Below, piece after piece: positions 1-15,200 of a stretch of 64,000 bases of DNA. The stretch is from the NCBI GenBank assembly GCA_014526335.1, contig JACTAT010000001.1, positions 3,338,596 through 3,402,595 of the forward strand, in the 5' to 3' direction. The first letter of the stretch is position 1; each line of letters starts with the position of its first letter. The position numbers and the translations under genes were made by a program. The notes beneath the pieces were generated by a model. It made no database searches and was not told the DNA's origin. It saw only the letters and a program-made list of their open reading frames with translations. Origin of the DNA: Chrysaora quinquecirrha (taxonomy: Eukaryota > Cnidaria > Scyphozoa > Semaeostomeae > Pelagiidae).

Positions 1-140
1 ATTTGATTCAGTTTGATTCAATTTGATTCAGTTTGATTCAATTTGATTTGGTTTGATTTGATTTGATTTGATTTGATTAGAGTCAATTTGGTTTGATTTG
101 GTTCGCTTCGATACAGTTTGATTCAATTTGATTTGATTTG
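1..140. repeat. Degenerate TTTGATTCAG-like simple repeat
   Basis: Pentamers and decamers of the ATTTG/ATTCA/GTTTG type run from the left window edge to about base 140, with increasing substitutions. They lie in the GOPC intron just upstream of the first visible exon. The repeat may continue to the left of the window. Confidence 0.85.
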
Positions 141-253
141 ACTTGATCGATTATGATTATGATCATTGCTGACACAGATTGCAAGCAAGACCATGATTCT
201 ATGAAATAGCTGTTATATTTGAGCTGAAACATTCTACTTTATTTTTTTTCAAG

Positions 254-3200
254 GAATCTGAGTTGTCACAGTTCCGCAAGGATGCAATCAAGGAAGCAAA
301 ACTAGAAGCGGAATGTGCACAATATAAAAAGGAAAACGACGAGTTCCGAAAATATATTTTACAATTGCAAGGAGAAGTCTATGGAGCCAGATTAGCTGCA
401 AAATATCTCGATAAAGAATTAGCAGGAAGGTATAATAATGATTTCTACATCATTTTATTTCTTAGTCAGTCCTTTCGCCCATAGTTGATTTCTTTCTGCA
501 CATTTGCTGACGAAAGCTTTGGGAAAACGAAATTACTATTAGAACTGCGAGTGTCTCTGGAATGTCTCCTTTTTCGTGGTCCCTTCCTCTCTCTAGCAAT
601 GAAACTTTTCCAGAAGCATTATCAGCTGCCTGAACAAGGGGGCTCCAAGCACCCCAGGTCTTCTAAGGAGGATGTGGCTGTGGTGCAGTGACATTGGACT
701 TGCAAACTAGGCTCATTATTAGCCGACTAAGTGCCGAAAATCCTTCATTTTTTGAAGAACAGGCCACACCCCCATGTTCCCACCCCTCTCGCACATAACA
801 CTTTCTGAGCTTCGGTAAACTTTTGTTTTAATAAGCAACTGGGCTTTTGGTTCTGCGCTCATAGTTGCTTATAGAATCTAGTATTGCAGAACTCACAGAA
901 TGACTGGTACCACCTGAAAAACTCCTATTTCGGCTCTTTTCTTGCTTTTCAATGTAAACAAGGTGACAAGTTTGCAACGATGTACTTTATCAAGAAAGCT
1001 ATCTTAACCAAAAAGTTAAGCAAGATTTCAGCCCTATTTGCTTATTGACCAATTTTTGTTAAAAAACGTGTATCGTAGCTTAGCCCAAAGTAATTGAAAG
1101 TCGAGGACTCTAATAAATTAAGTTAAATTCATCTTTGATTCCAAAGCATTGCTTTGCATTATCAGTGAAACTTTGAGGCCTTTTTGCTTGGTATTACTTG
1201 CATCGGCTTTTAAAAGTTCATGTCGTGGTTTTGTAAGACTTTGTAAGAACTACTTTTGTGGAAAATGAGGTACCATGCCTCAGTCACGGCCTCAGAACTA
1301 TATATGAACATTCATACACTGGACCCTGTGGGACCAGTCCGTTACAGATAGATTGCCACTGTGTCAGGGGTTATTTTGCAAAGAAATGACTTTTGGGACG
1401 ACAATATTAGTCTTTTGTTCAGAGGCTGTCATTGATGGAGGTTGCGCAGAGCTTTCAAAACGTCATCTGCCTGTAACTCCTTTTTTTAAGTTTATTTTAT
1501 ATAATCTCGATTTTTGTTTTCATGATCTTTCTCATGTAGGATCCAGCAAATACAATTACTTGGTCGTGATATGCGAGGCCAAGAGCATGATCTATTATGG
1601 AATCAAATCGAGGCTGAGATTCATCTCCATCGTCATAAAACCGTCATACGTGCGTGCAGAAATAAAAACAAACCAAGTGACCCCCCTCCTGCCCCACCTG
1701 CCCTTGAAATTAATAATGATGACGACGCGGCGACAATTACGAAGAAAAAGCGGGGAATTGGTGAAATTAGAGAAGTTGAAGTTCATCGAGAAAAAACTCA
1801 AGGATTTGGCATTTCAATAACAGTGAGTAAAAATGATTTTAAATTTTCCTTAATTCTATTTTTGGGGTTATTTTACAGGTACATTTTTGTCGCTTTTGAT
1901 AGTTTTGAAGTTGTATTGCGCCTCGGGAATTCCCTTCACGGTTTACCTTTTTTCAAACCCTGCTTATGAGGCGAAATCATTAAAGCTGCCTACACAGATG
2001 AGGCCAAACCGACAACAGATATCAAAATCAAACTTGCCAACCGCGAGGCTTAAACCACTTCCACCTTGGTTCCCATACCCACCAATGCCTGTCTCGCATT
2101 TGAGAGGGAGAACTGGGTCGGACGTATCAGCCACCTACGAACTCATACTGGTCATGGTCATGTTCGCAACCATGAACGAACATCACTATACATTTCCTTA
2201 GTCTAACTAGAAGAAGGGACATTTCACATTGTTACCTGGCACAGAAGAGCTTAACAGAGAAAGGAGCCCTAGGAGCCTCGAAGTTGCTGTGGTGTCGTGA
2301 CCTAATCCTGCTGGCTCATAGTGTCAGAAGCTCAGGGAGGTCGGGGTTCGAGCCCAAGCTACGGTGGCATCACAGCCAGGGTTGAGGTCTCGATTAGCCA
2401 ACCTATTACTGAGATCCTAGGGACTGGCGCTATTAACAGCATTTCACCTTCATCTTTCATAATAACCCACCTTAACAAGCCTTCGATTGGCCCTTGGGAT
2501 GCTGTAGCGATTCTGCTTTTCTCTACACTTTTCATAAGCTTCATAAATTTAATTTTATTATTCTTTACAGGGTGGTAAAGAGCATGGTGTACCGATTTTG
2601 ATATCAGAAATACACGAGGGAATGCCAGCTTACGACTGCCAAAACCTATACGTTGGAGATGCCATTTTATCTGTGAATGATAAAGATTTAAGAAACGCAA
2701 CACATGCTGAAGCAGTGGATGTCTTATCAAGAGTTTATGGCGACATAAAAATGGAAGTTTTGTATGTTGATGCTGATTTATCTGATGAAGAAGATGATTG
2801 GCAGCATGATGACACCCAAAGGTATTTATGTTACGTCATGGACATGCACTAACTGACTGACTGACTGACTGACTGACTGACTGACTGACTGACTGACTGA
2901 CTGACTGACTGACTGACTGACTGATTGACTGACTGACTGACTGACTGACTGACTGACTGACTGACTGACTGACTGACTGACTGACTGACTGACTGACTGA
3001 CTGACTGACTGACTGACTGACTGACTGACTGACTGACTGACTGACTGACTGACTGACTGACTGACTGACTGACTGACTGACTGACTGACTGACTGACTGA
3101 CTGACTGACTGACTGACTGACTGACTGACTGACTGACTGACTGACTGACTGACTGACTGACTGACTGACTGACTGACTGACTGACTGACTGACTGACTGA

Positions 3201-6200
3201 CTGACTGACTGACTGACTGACTGACTGACTGACTGACTGACTGACTGACTGACTGACTGACTGACTGACTGACTGACTGACTGACTGACTGACTGACTGA
3301 CTGACTGACTGACTGACTGACTGACTGACTGACTGACTGACTGACTGACTGACTGACTGACTGACTGACTGACTGACTGACTGACTGACTGACTGACTGA
3401 CTGACTGACTGACTGACTGACTGACTGACTGACTGACTGACTGACTGACTGACTGACTGACTGACTGACTGACTGACTGACTGACTGACTGACTGACTGG
3501 CTGACTGGCTGACTGGCTGACTGACTGACTGACTGACTGACTGACTGACTGACTAGGTTAATAGTCCTTTCCATCCATTCAGCAACCATCACACGATTTC
3601 AATTCAGTTCAATTTCATTTCATTAACCAGATACAGCATGCTCGGCCTTGTCGATGATCCTTCCCAACTCGCTGTAAATGGTGACGTCATACTAACGAAT
3701 TCCCCTGGGTTGGCATCTTCCAAAGAATTCACGACAGGAGAAACCAGGTTTGTTTTCAAGCATATATTATATTTCACTTTTCTAGCTTTCTCTATAACGC
3801 AGCTTAAGCCTAGTTGTCATGGCTTCCTAGAATTGAACGTCTTGGTCGACCCCCGTTATTATGTTCACCGTTATCTTATCTTCACCATATCTACAGAGGT
3901 GTCATAATTGCCCAGTGCTGTTTGTTTACCTTAATCTGCAACCTGCAAGATACCTCTTATCGCTGCCAGGACGTTGCCAGCCATTGAAAGTTCACTGTGA
4001 GAAAAACTCAGTTAGGACCGCTGGTATTGCGATCAAGGGAAGTAAGGCTTGAGTGGTATTCTTCTGCTAATTGAAGGAGAGCAGCTCAATACAAAAGCAT
4101 ACCCTGTGCAGGTTTTGGAAGAGAGATAAGGGGTTTGACTTTCTTTATGTATGGATGAAAAGGCAAATAAATGCTGCCCAATAAACAACCTTCCTTTACT
4201 ATCTTTCTGTTCTTCAGGCATGGAATAGACGATGTTTTAAACCTAAATGCAAAGATTGATCATTCGAAAATTCATCAAGACAAAAGTCTGGAACTATCAG
4301 GTTCATCTAACGACAAAGGATCGAAGACAAACTCAATGCCTACGTCTCCAGGTCATCAAGCAACCTCGAACTCTTGTGATAGCGAACTTAATAGCCCATC
4401 TGTTCAATATAAGAACTATGGAAGCCCTAAATCGCCAGGTAGATATGTGAAAACATAGTAGATGAATAGAAAATTTCAATTTGTAGAATTTGTTAATATG
4501 GAGAATTAAAATAACACTTCAAGTGCTAATATATGAACCGCTGTAGGTATCTTTGACGGCAGGCAATCTCAAGTAATATCGATTATGCATAATTAAAAAT
4601 GTTAGCGCTAGTTAATGGGTATTTTGAATTGGAGGGGGGGTCCCCGCGGGTTCAATGAGGTCCTGGTGGGACTTACTCTTATAATTGGTGAAAGCAAACC
4701 CTGTAGCTTTTTAAACGTAGGATCAAGTATACTATAAAATTTCCGGGAATTTTTAAAATTCGCTCCATTAAGCTTGTTACAATTGTAATTGGTATTTTGA
4801 ATTACTTAAAAATTGTACCTCCCCTGACCCTGATTGGGAACCTACTTTTCGCACGGAAGAAACTGTAATTAACTCGCAAATAAATTTCATTTCGTGTCTA
4901 GGAAAAGATTTGTTTTCTCGAATGCATCTTCTACATTGTCCCTTCGAGGTTTAAATTGTTGGAAGCATACCGTGCTTAATATAGAATAATCCTCGTATAA
5001 TTCCCAGAGTAAGCCCACCAGACAGGTCATATTCGCAAGCCCCTCCCCTTGGTACCCAAAACATATCTCTCTCAATAACCCTTCGTCCCAATGATTTCTT
5101 GCAGGGTTCAATGAGTTATATAGTATAGCGTGTCACAGTCTAATTACCATACACGGTTTGCCCAAATAGCCTAAAAATCCCAAAATCAGTTGATTTGAAA
5201 ATGACTCTAAGGTTAAGACAGCTATACTTAAACATTCATAAATCATCTCCAATAACAGTGCTAAAAATGGGTATATACGTCTTCCAATGTTTCTTAAAGT
5301 CATGTATGTGATTTGGAAAACGAACAAAAGAATTCTTGTACAACATTGGCCTCATGTTAGCATTAAATGATGTAGATGTAGTTGCTATTTGTTTTATTTT
5401 TAGTAAATATGATTTATTTGCACTCAGTTGAAAATTCATAATCAAATATTTTCATTTGTTGGAAAAACTTTGATTTTCTTCTCGTTCCAACTTAATCCGT
5501 ACTGAAGAGTCTTTCTATGAAAACGCCTTTTTCCCCAAATGCCAAAAGATAGTGGAAGCCTAGAAATCCACCAATTTCGCGAAAACGGTAAGGCTATATA
5601 TACTAAGGAAAATAGCTCAAAATCAAGGGCTTTCAAAGTCATCCAAAACCTTATAAAATATCAATATAAGGCTATAAATACCCTTTTTATCAAATTATGG
5701 GGCTAGAACGATCCTTATGTTGTTATAAAAATCGACCACAATTAACCCTAGAAATCGACCGATTTTGTCAAAATCAGCGGGTTTGAAAACTCACATTTTT
5801 CTTCAAAAATAATTACCAAAACTAGAATTAGAATTAGTCGAATAACGGAGAAAAGATTTCCCTGGAAAAGACGCTGAAAGGCAAGGTCCAATTAGGGAGA
5901 AAAATTTCCCTCGAAAAATCGCCAAAAAGTTAAGTCTATAGCCTTGCCAAATTGCCAAAAATCGGCCAAAATCAGGTGTTTTAAAAACTGCCTTTTTTCT
6001 TCAAAAATACTTAGCAAAACCTACCAGAAACCCCCTGAATAGCCTCTAAGGGGTAAATAAAGTATTTTTCTATAAGAATAGATCGAATTAGGGAGAAAAA
6101 ATTTCCCTCGAAAAATAGCCAAAAAGTTAAGTCTATAGCCTTGCCAAATTGCCAAAAATCGGCCAAAATCAGGGGTTTCGAAAACTCCCTTTTTTCTTCA

Positions 6201-9200
6201 AAAATACTTAGCAAAACCTACCAGAAACCCCCTGAATAGCCTCTAAGGGGTAAATAAAGTATTTTCTATTAATTTAGGTCGAACTAGGGCGAAAAAATTT
6301 CCCTCGAAAATTCGCCAAAAAGTTAAGTCTATAGCCTTGCCAAATTGCCAAAAATTGGCCAAAATCAGGGGTTTTCAAAACTGCCTTTTTTCTTCAAAAA
6401 TACTTAGCAAAACCTACCAGAAACCCCCTGAATAGCCTCTAAGGGGTAAATAAAGTATTTTTCTATAAGAATAAATCGAATTAGGGCGAAAAATTTTCCT
6501 CGAAAATCACCAAAAGGTAAGTCTATAGCCTTGCCAAATGGCCAAAAATCGGCCAAAATCAGGGTTTTGAAAACTCCTTTTTCTTCAAAATACTTAGCAA
6601 AACCTACCAGAAACCCCCTGAATAGCCTTTAAGGGGTAAATAAAGTATTTTTCTATAAGAATAGATCGAATTAGGGAGAAAAAATTTCCCTCGAAAAATC
6701 GCCAAAAAGTTAAGTCTATAGCCTTGCCAAATTGCCAAAAATCGGCCAAAATCAGGGGTTTTGAAAACTCCCTTTTTTCTTCAAAAATACTTAGCAAAAC
6801 CTACCAGAAACCCCCTGAATAGCCTCTAAGGGGTAAATAAAGTATTTTTCTATAAGAATAGATCGAATTAGGGAGAAAAAATTTCCCTCGAAAAATCGCC
6901 AAAAGGTAAGTCTATAGCCTTGCCAAATTGCCAAAAATCGGCCAAAATCAGGGGTTTTCAAAACTGCCTTTTTTCTTCAAAAATACTTAGCAAAACCTAC
7001 CAGAAACCCCCTGAATAGCCTCTAAGGGGTAAATAAAGTATTTTTCTATAAGAATAAATCGAATTAGGGCGAAAAAATTTCCCTCGAAAAATCACCAAAA
7101 AGTTAAGTCTATAGCCTTGCCAAATTGCCAAAAATCGGCCAAAATCAGGGGTTTTGAAAATTCCCTTTTTTCTTCACAAATCCTTGGCAAAACCTACCAA
7201 AAACCCCCTGAATAGCCTCTAGGCGGTAAATAGAGTAATTTTCTATTAAAATAGGTCGAATTAGGGCGAAGAAATTTCCCTTGAAAAATCACAAAAAGGT
7301 AAGTCTATAGCCTTGCCAAATGGCCAAAAATCGGCCAAAATCAGGGGCTTTGAAAACTCCCTTTTTTCTTCACAAATACTTGGCAAAACCTACCAGAAAC
7401 CCCCAGAATAGCCTCTAGGCAGTAAATAGAGTAATTTTCTATTAAAATAGGTCGAATTAAGGCGAAAAATTTCCCTTCAAAAATCGCCAAAAAGGTAAGT
7501 CTATAGCCTTGCCAAATGGCCAAAAATCGGCCAAAATCAGGGGTTTTGAAAACTCCCTTTTTTCTTCACAAATACTTGGCAAAACCTACCAGAAACCCCC
7601 TGAATAGCCTCTAGGCGGTAAATAAAGTATTTTTCTATAAGAATAGATCGAATTAGGGAGAAAAAATTTCCCTCGAAAATTCGCCAAAAAGTTAAGTCTA
7701 TAGCCTTGCCAAATTGCCAAAAATCGGCCAAAATCAGGGGTTTTCAAAACTCCCTTTTTTCTTCAAAAAAACTTAGCAAAACCTACCAGAAACCCCCTGC
7801 ATAGCCTCTAAGGGGTAAATAAAGTATTTTTCTATAAGAATAAATCGAATTAGGGCGAAAAAATTTCCCTCCAAAAATCGCCAAAAAGTTAAGTCTATAG
7901 CCTTGCCAAATTGCCAAAAATCGGCCAAAATCAGGGGTTTTGAAAACTCCCTTTATTCTTCATAAATACTTGGCAAAACCTACCAGAAACCCCCTGAATT
8001 GCCTCTAGGTGGTAAATAGAATATTTTTCTATTAATATAGGTCGAATTAGGGCGAAAAAATTTTCCTCGAAAAATCACCAAATAGGTAAGTCTATAGCCT
8101 TGCCAAATGGCCAAAAATCGGCCAAAATCAGGGGCTTTGAAAACTCCCTTTTTTCTTCATAAATACTTGGCAAAACCTACCAGAAACCCCCTCAATTGCC
8201 TCTAGGCGGTAAATAGAATATTTTTCTATTAATATAGGTCGAATTAGGGCGAAAAAATTTTCCTCGAAAAATCACCAAAAAGGTAAGTCTATAGCCTTGC
8301 CAAATGGCCAAAAATCGGCCAAAATCAGGGGTTTTAAAAACTCCCTTTTCTTCACAAATACTTGGCAAAACCTACCAGAAACCCCCTGAATAGCCTCTAG
8401 GCGGTAAATAAAGTGTTTCTATTAAAAAAAACGAATTAGGGCGAAAAAATTTCCCTTGAAAAATCACCAAAAAGGTAAGTCTATAGCCTTGCCAAATGGC
8501 CAAAAATCGGCCAAAATCAGGGTTTTGAAAACTCCTTTTTCTTCAAAAATACTTAGCAAAACCTACCAGAAACCCCCTGAATAGCCTCTAAGGTGTAAAT
8601 AAAGTATTTTTCTATAAGAATAGATCGAAATAGGGAGAAGAAATTTCCCTCGAAAATCGCAAAAAAGTTAAGTCTATAGCCTTGCCAAATTGCCAAAAAT
8701 CGGCCAAAATCAGGGGTTCTGAAAACTCACTTTTTTCTTCAAAGATACTTAGCAAAACCTACCAGAAACCCCCTGAATAGCCTCTAAGGGGTAAATAAAG
8801 TAATTTTCTATTAAAATAGGTCGAATTAAGGCGAAAAATTTCCTTCAAAAATCGCCAAAAGGTAAGTCTATAGCCTTGCCAAATGGCCAAAAATCGGCCA
8901 AAATCAGGGGTTTTGAAAACTCCCTTTTTTCTTCACAAATACTTGGCAAAACCTACCAGAAACCCCCTAAATAGCCTCTAGGCGGTAAATAAAGTATTTT
9001 TCTATTGAAATAGGTCGAATTAGGGCGAAAAAATTTCCCTTGAAAAATCGCCAAAAAGGTAAGTCTATAGCCTTGCCAAATGGCCAAAAATCGGCCAAAA
9101 TCAGGGGTTTTGAAAATTCCCTTTTTTCTTCAAAAATACTTGGCAAAACCTACCAGAAACCCCTGAATAGCCTCTAAGGGGTAAATAAAGTATTTTTCTA

Positions 9201-12200
9201 TAAGAATAGGTCGAATAAGGGCGAAAAAATTTTCCTCGAAAAATCACCAAAAAGGTAAGTCTATAGCCTTGCCAAATGGCCAAAAATCGGCCAAAATCAG
9301 GGGTTTTAAAAACTCCCTTTTTCTTCACAAATACTTGGCAAAACCTACCAGAAACCCCCTGAATAGCCTCTAGGCGGTAAATAGAGTATTTTTCTATTAA
9401 AATAGATCGAATTAGGGCGAAAAAATTTTCCTCGAAAAATCACCAAAAAGGTAAGTCTATAGCCTTGCCAAATGGCCAAAAATCGGCCAAAATCAGGGGT
9501 TTTGAAAACTCCCTTTATTCTTCATAAATACTTGGCAAAACCTACCAGAAACCCCCTGAATTGCCTCTAGGTGGTAAATAGAATATTTTTCTATTAATAT
9601 AGGTCGAATTAGGGCGAAAAAATTTTCCTCGAAAAATCACCAAAAGGTAAGTCTATAGCCTTGCCAAATGGCCAAAAATCGGCCAAAATCAGGTTTTTAA
9701 AACTCCCTTTTTTCTTCAAAAATACTTAGCAAAACCTACCAGAAACCCCTGAATAGCCTCTAAGGGGTAAATAGAGTAATTTTCTATTAAAATAGATCGA
9801 ATTAGGGCGAATAAATTTCCCTCGAAAAATCGCCAAAAAGTTAAGTCTATAGCCTTGCCAAATTGCCAAAAATCGGCCAAAATCAGGGGTTTCGAAAACT
9901 CCCTTTTTTCTTCAAAAATACTTAGCAAAACCTACCAGAAACCCCCTGAATAGCCTCTAAGGGGTAAATAAAGTATTTTTCTATAAGAATAGATCGAATT
10001 AGGGAGAAAAAATTTCCCTCGAAAAATCGCCAAAAAGTTAAGTCTATAGCCTTGCCAAATTGCCAAAAATCGGCCAAAATCAGGGTTTTCGAAAACTCCC
10101 TTTTTTCTTCAAAAATACTTAGCAAAACCTACCAGAAACCCCTGAATAGCCTCTAAGGGGTAAATAAAGTATTTTTCTATAAGAATAGATCGAATTAGGG
10201 AGAAAAAATTTCCCTCGAAAAATCGCCAAAAAGTAAGTCTATAGCCTTGCCAAATGGCCAAAATTGGCCAAAATCAGGGTTTTAAAACTCCTTTTTCTTC
10301 ACAAATACTTGGCAAAACCTACCAGAAACCCCTGAATAGCCTCTAAGGGGTAAATAAAGTATTTTTCTATAAGAAAAGATCGAATTAGGGAGAAAAAATT
10401 TCCCTCGAAAAATCGCCAAAAGGTAAGTCTATAGCCTTGCCAAATTGCCAAAAATCGGCCAAAATCAGGGGTTTTCAAAACTCCCTTTTTCTTCACAAAT
10501 ACTTAGCAAAACCTACCAGAAACCCCCTGAATAGCCTCTAGGCGGTAAATAAAGTATTTTTCTATTAAAATAGATCGAATTAGGGCGAAAAAATTTCCTC
10601 GAAAAATCACCAAAAGGTAAGTCTATAGCCTTGCCAAATGGCCAAAAATCGGCCAAAATCAGGGGTTTTAAAAACTCCCTTTTTTCTTCACAAATACTTG
10701 GCAAAACCTACCAGAAACCCCTGAATAGCCTCTAGGCGGTAAATAGAGTAATTTTCTATTAAAATAGGTCGAATTAAGGCGAAAAATTTCCTTGAAAAGT
10801 CACCGAAAAGGTAAGTCTATAGCCTTGCCAAATGGCCAAAAATCGGCCAAAATCAGGGGTTTTGAAAACTCCCTTTTTTCTTTATAAATACTTGGCAAAA
10901 CCTACCAGAAACCCCTGAATAGCCTCTAGGCAGTAAATAGAGTAATTTTCTATTAAAATAGGTCGAATTAGGGCGAAAAAATTTCCCTTGAAAAGTCACC
11001 AAAAAGGTAAGTCTATAGCCTTGCCAAATGGCCAAAAATCGGCCAAAATCAGGGGTTTTGAAAACTCCCTTTTTTCTTTATAAATACTTGGCAAAACCTA
11101 CCAGAAACCATCTGAATAGCCTCTAGGCTGTAAATAGAGTTATTTTCTATTAAAATAGGTCGAATTAGGGCGAAAAAATTTTCCTCGAAAAATCACCAAA
11201 AAGGTAAGTCTATAGCCTTGCCAAATGGCCAAAAATCGGCCAAAATCAGGTTTTTAAAAAACTCCCTTTTTTCTTCGAAAATATTTAGAAAAACCTGCCA
11301 GAAACCCGCTGAATTGCCACTAGGGGGTAAATAGAGTAATTTTCTATTAAAATAGGTCGAATTAGGGCGAAAAAATTTCCCTTGAAAAATCGCCAAAAAG
11401 GTAAGTCTATAGCCTTGCCAAATGGCCAAAAATCGGCCAAAATCAGGGGTTTTAAAAACTCCCTTTTTTCTTCACAAATACTTGGCAAAACCTACCAGAA
11501 ACCCCCTGAATAGCCTCTAGGCGGTAAATAAAGTATTTTTCTATTGAAATAGGTCGAATTAGGGCGAAAAAATTTCCCTTGAAAAATCACCAAAAGGTAA
11601 GTCTATAGCCTTGCCAAATGGCCAAAAATCGGCCAAAATCAGGGGTTTTGAAAACTCCCTTTTTTCTTCATAAATACTTGGCAAAACCTACCAGAAACCC
11701 CCTGAATAGCCTCTAGGCGGTAAATAGAGTATTTTTCTATTAAAATAGGTCGAATTAGGGCGAAAAAATTTCCCTCGAAAAATCACCAAAAGGTAAGTCT
11801 ATAGCCTTGCCAAATGGCCAAAAATCGGCCAAAATCAGGGGTTTTCAAAACTCCCTTTTTTCTTCAAAAATACTTAGCAAAACCTACCAGAAACCCCCTG
11901 AATAGCCTCTAGGGGTAAATAGGGTATTTTTCTATTAAAAAAAAACGAATTAGGGCGAAAAATTTCCCTCGAAAAATCGCCAAAAGGTAAGTCTATAGCC
12001 TTGCCAAATGGCCAAAATCGGCCAAAATCAGGGGTTTTAAAACTCCTTTTTTTCTTCACAAATACTTGGCAAAACCTACCAGAAACCCCTGAATAGCCTC
12101 TAGGCGGTAAATAAAGTATTTTTCTATTAGAATAGGTCGAATTAGGGCGAAAAAATTTCCTCGAAAAATCACCAAAAGGTAAGTCTATAGCCTTGCCAAA

Positions 12201-15200
12201 TGGCCAAAAATCGGCCAAAATCAGGGTTTTGAAAACTCCTTTTTCTTCACAAATACTTGGCAAAACCTACCAGAAACCCCCTGAATAGCCTCTAGGCGGT
12301 AAATAGGGTATGTTTCTATTAAAATAGATCGAATTAGGGCGAAAAATTTCCCTCGAAAAATCACCAAAAGGTAAGTCTATAGCCTTGCCAAATGGCCAAA
12401 AATCGGCCAAAATCAGGGTTTTGAAAACTCCCTTTTTTCTTCATAAATACTTGGCAAAACCTACCAGAAACCCCCTGAATTGCCTCTAGGCGGTAAATAG
12501 AATATTTTTCTATTTATATAGGTCGAATTAGGGCGAAAAAATTTTCCTCGAAAAATCACCAAAAAGGTAAGTCTATAGCCTTGCCAAATGGCCAAAAATC
12601 GGCCAAAATCAGGGGTTTTAAAAACTCCTTTTTTCTTCAAAAATACTTAGCAAAACCTACCAGAAACCCCTGAATAGCCTCTAGGGGTAAATAGAGTAAT
12701 TTTCTATTAAAATAGGTCGAATTAGGGCGAAAAAATTTCCCTTGAAAAATCGCCAAAAAGGTAAGTCTATAGCCTTGCCAAATGGCCAAATAACGGCCAA
12801 AATCAGGGGTTTTAAAAACTCCCTTTTTTCTTCACAAATACTTGGCAAAACCTACCAGAAACCCCCTGAATAGCCTCTAGGCGGCAAATAAAGTATTTTT
12901 CTATTGAAATAGGTCGAAATAGGGCGAAAAAATTTCCTTTGAAAAATCGCCAAAAAGGTAAGTCTATAGCCTTGCCAAATGGCCAAAAATCGGCCAAAAT
13001 CAGGGGTTTTAAAAACTCCCTTTTTTCTTCACAAATACTTGGCAAAACCTACCAGAAACCCCCTGAATAGCCTCTAGGCGGTAAATAAAGTATTTTTCTA
13101 TTGGATTAGAGCGAATAAGGGCGAAAAAATTCCCTCGAAAAATCGCCAAAAAGTTAAGTCTAGAGCCTTGCCAAATGGCCAAAAATCGGCCAAAATCAGG
13201 GGTTTTAAAAACTCCCTTTTTTCTTCACAAATACTTGGCAAAACCTACCAGAAACCCCCTGAATAGCCTCTAGGCGGTAAATAGGGTATGTTTCTATTAA
13301 AAAAAAAACGAATTAGGGCGAAAAAATTTTCCTCGAAAAATCACCAAAAAGGTAAGTCTATAGCCTTGCCAAATGGCCAAAAATCGGCCAAAATCAGGGG
13401 TTTTGAAAACTCCCTTTTTTCTTCACAAATACTTGGCAAAACCTACCAGAAACCCGCTGAATTGCCACTAGGGGGTAAATAGAGTAATTTTCTATTAAAA
13501 TAGGTCGAATTAGGGCGAAAAAATTTCCCTTGAAAAATCGCCAAAAAGGTAAGTCTATAGCCTTGCCAAATGGCCAAAAATCGGCCAAAATCAGGGTTTT
13601 CAAAACTCCTTTTTCTTCAAAATACTTGGCAAAACCTACCAGAAACCCCTGAATAGCCTCTAGGCGGTAAATAGAGTATGTTTCTATTAAAAAAAATACG
13701 AATTAGGGCGAAAAATTTCCCTTGAAAAATCACCAAAAAGGTAAGTCTATAGCCTTGCCAAATGGCCAAAAATCGGCCAAAATCAGGGGTTTTGAAAACT
13801 CCCTTTTTTCTTCACAAATACTTGGCAAAACCTACCAGAAACCCCCTGAATAGCCTCTAGGCGGCAAATAAAGTATTTTTCTATTGAAATAGGTCGAAAT
13901 AGGGCGAAAAAATTTCCTTTGAAAAATCGCCAAAAAGGTAAGTCTATAGCCTTGCCAAATGGCCAAAAATCGGCCAAAATCAGGGGTTTTGAAAACTCCC
14001 TTTTTTCTTCACAAATACTTGGCAAAACCTACCAGAAACCCCCTGAATAGCCTCTAAGCGGTAAATAAAGTATTTTTCTATACGAATAGATCGAATTAGG
14101 GAGAAAAAATTTCCCTCGAAAAATCGCCAAAAGGTAAGTCTATAGCCTTGCCAAATGGCCAAAAATCGGCCAAAATCAGGGGTTTTAAAAACTCCCTTTT
14201 TTCTTCACAAATACTTGGCAAAACCTACCAGAAACCCCTGAATAGCCTCTAGGCAGTAAATAGAGTAATTTTCTATTAAAATAGGTCGAATTAGGGCGAA
14301 AAAATTTCCCTTGAAAAGTCACCAAAAGGTAAGTCTATAGCCTTGCCAAATGGCCAAAAATCGGCCAAAATCAGGGGTTTTGAAAACTCCCTTTTTTCTT
14401 CAAAAATATTTAGAAAAACCTGCCAGAAACCCGCTGAATTGCCACTAGGGGGTAAATAGAGTAATTTTCTATTAAAATAGGTCGAATTAGGGCGAAAAAA
14501 TTTCCCTTGAAAAATCGCCGAAAAGGTAAGTCTATAGCCTTGCCAAATGGCCAAAAATCGGCCAAAATCAGGGGTTTTGAAAACTCCCTTTTTTCTTCAT
14601 AAATACTTGGCAAAACCTACCAGAAACCCCCTGAATAGCCTCTAGGCGGTAAATAAAGTATTTTTCTATTGAAATAGGTCGAATTAGGGCGAAAAATTTC
14701 CCTCGAAAAATCGCCAAAAGGTAAGTCTATAGCCTTGCCAAATGGCCAAAATCGGCCAAAATCAGGGTTTTAAAACTCCTTTTTCTTCAAAATACTTGGC
14801 AAAACCTACCAGAAACCCCTGAATAGCCTCTAGGGGGTAAATAAAGTATTTTTCTATTAAAATAGGTCGAATTAGGGCGAAAAATTTCCTTGAAAAATCG
14901 CCAAAAGGTAAGTCTATAGCCTTGCCAAATGGCCAAAAATCGGCCAAAATCAGGGGTTTTAAAACTCCTTTTTCTTCACAAATACTTGGCAAAACCTACC
15001 AGAAACCCCCTGAATAGCCTCTAGGCGGTAAATAAATTATTTTTCTATTGAAATAGGTCGAATTAGGGCGAAAAAATTTCCCTTGAAAAATCGCCAAAAA
15101 AGTAAGTCTATAGCCTTGCCAAATGGCCAAAAATCGGCCAAAATCAGGGGTTTTAAAAACTCCCTTTTTTCTTCACAAATACTTGGCAAAACCTACCAGA

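Noticed and set aside
2849..3592. 247-codon minus-strand frame of Ser-Val-Ser-Gln repeats
   Set aside because: It is the translation of a TGAC tetranucleotide array that lacks stops in that frame; there is no unique sequence or splice context beyond a few terminal residues.
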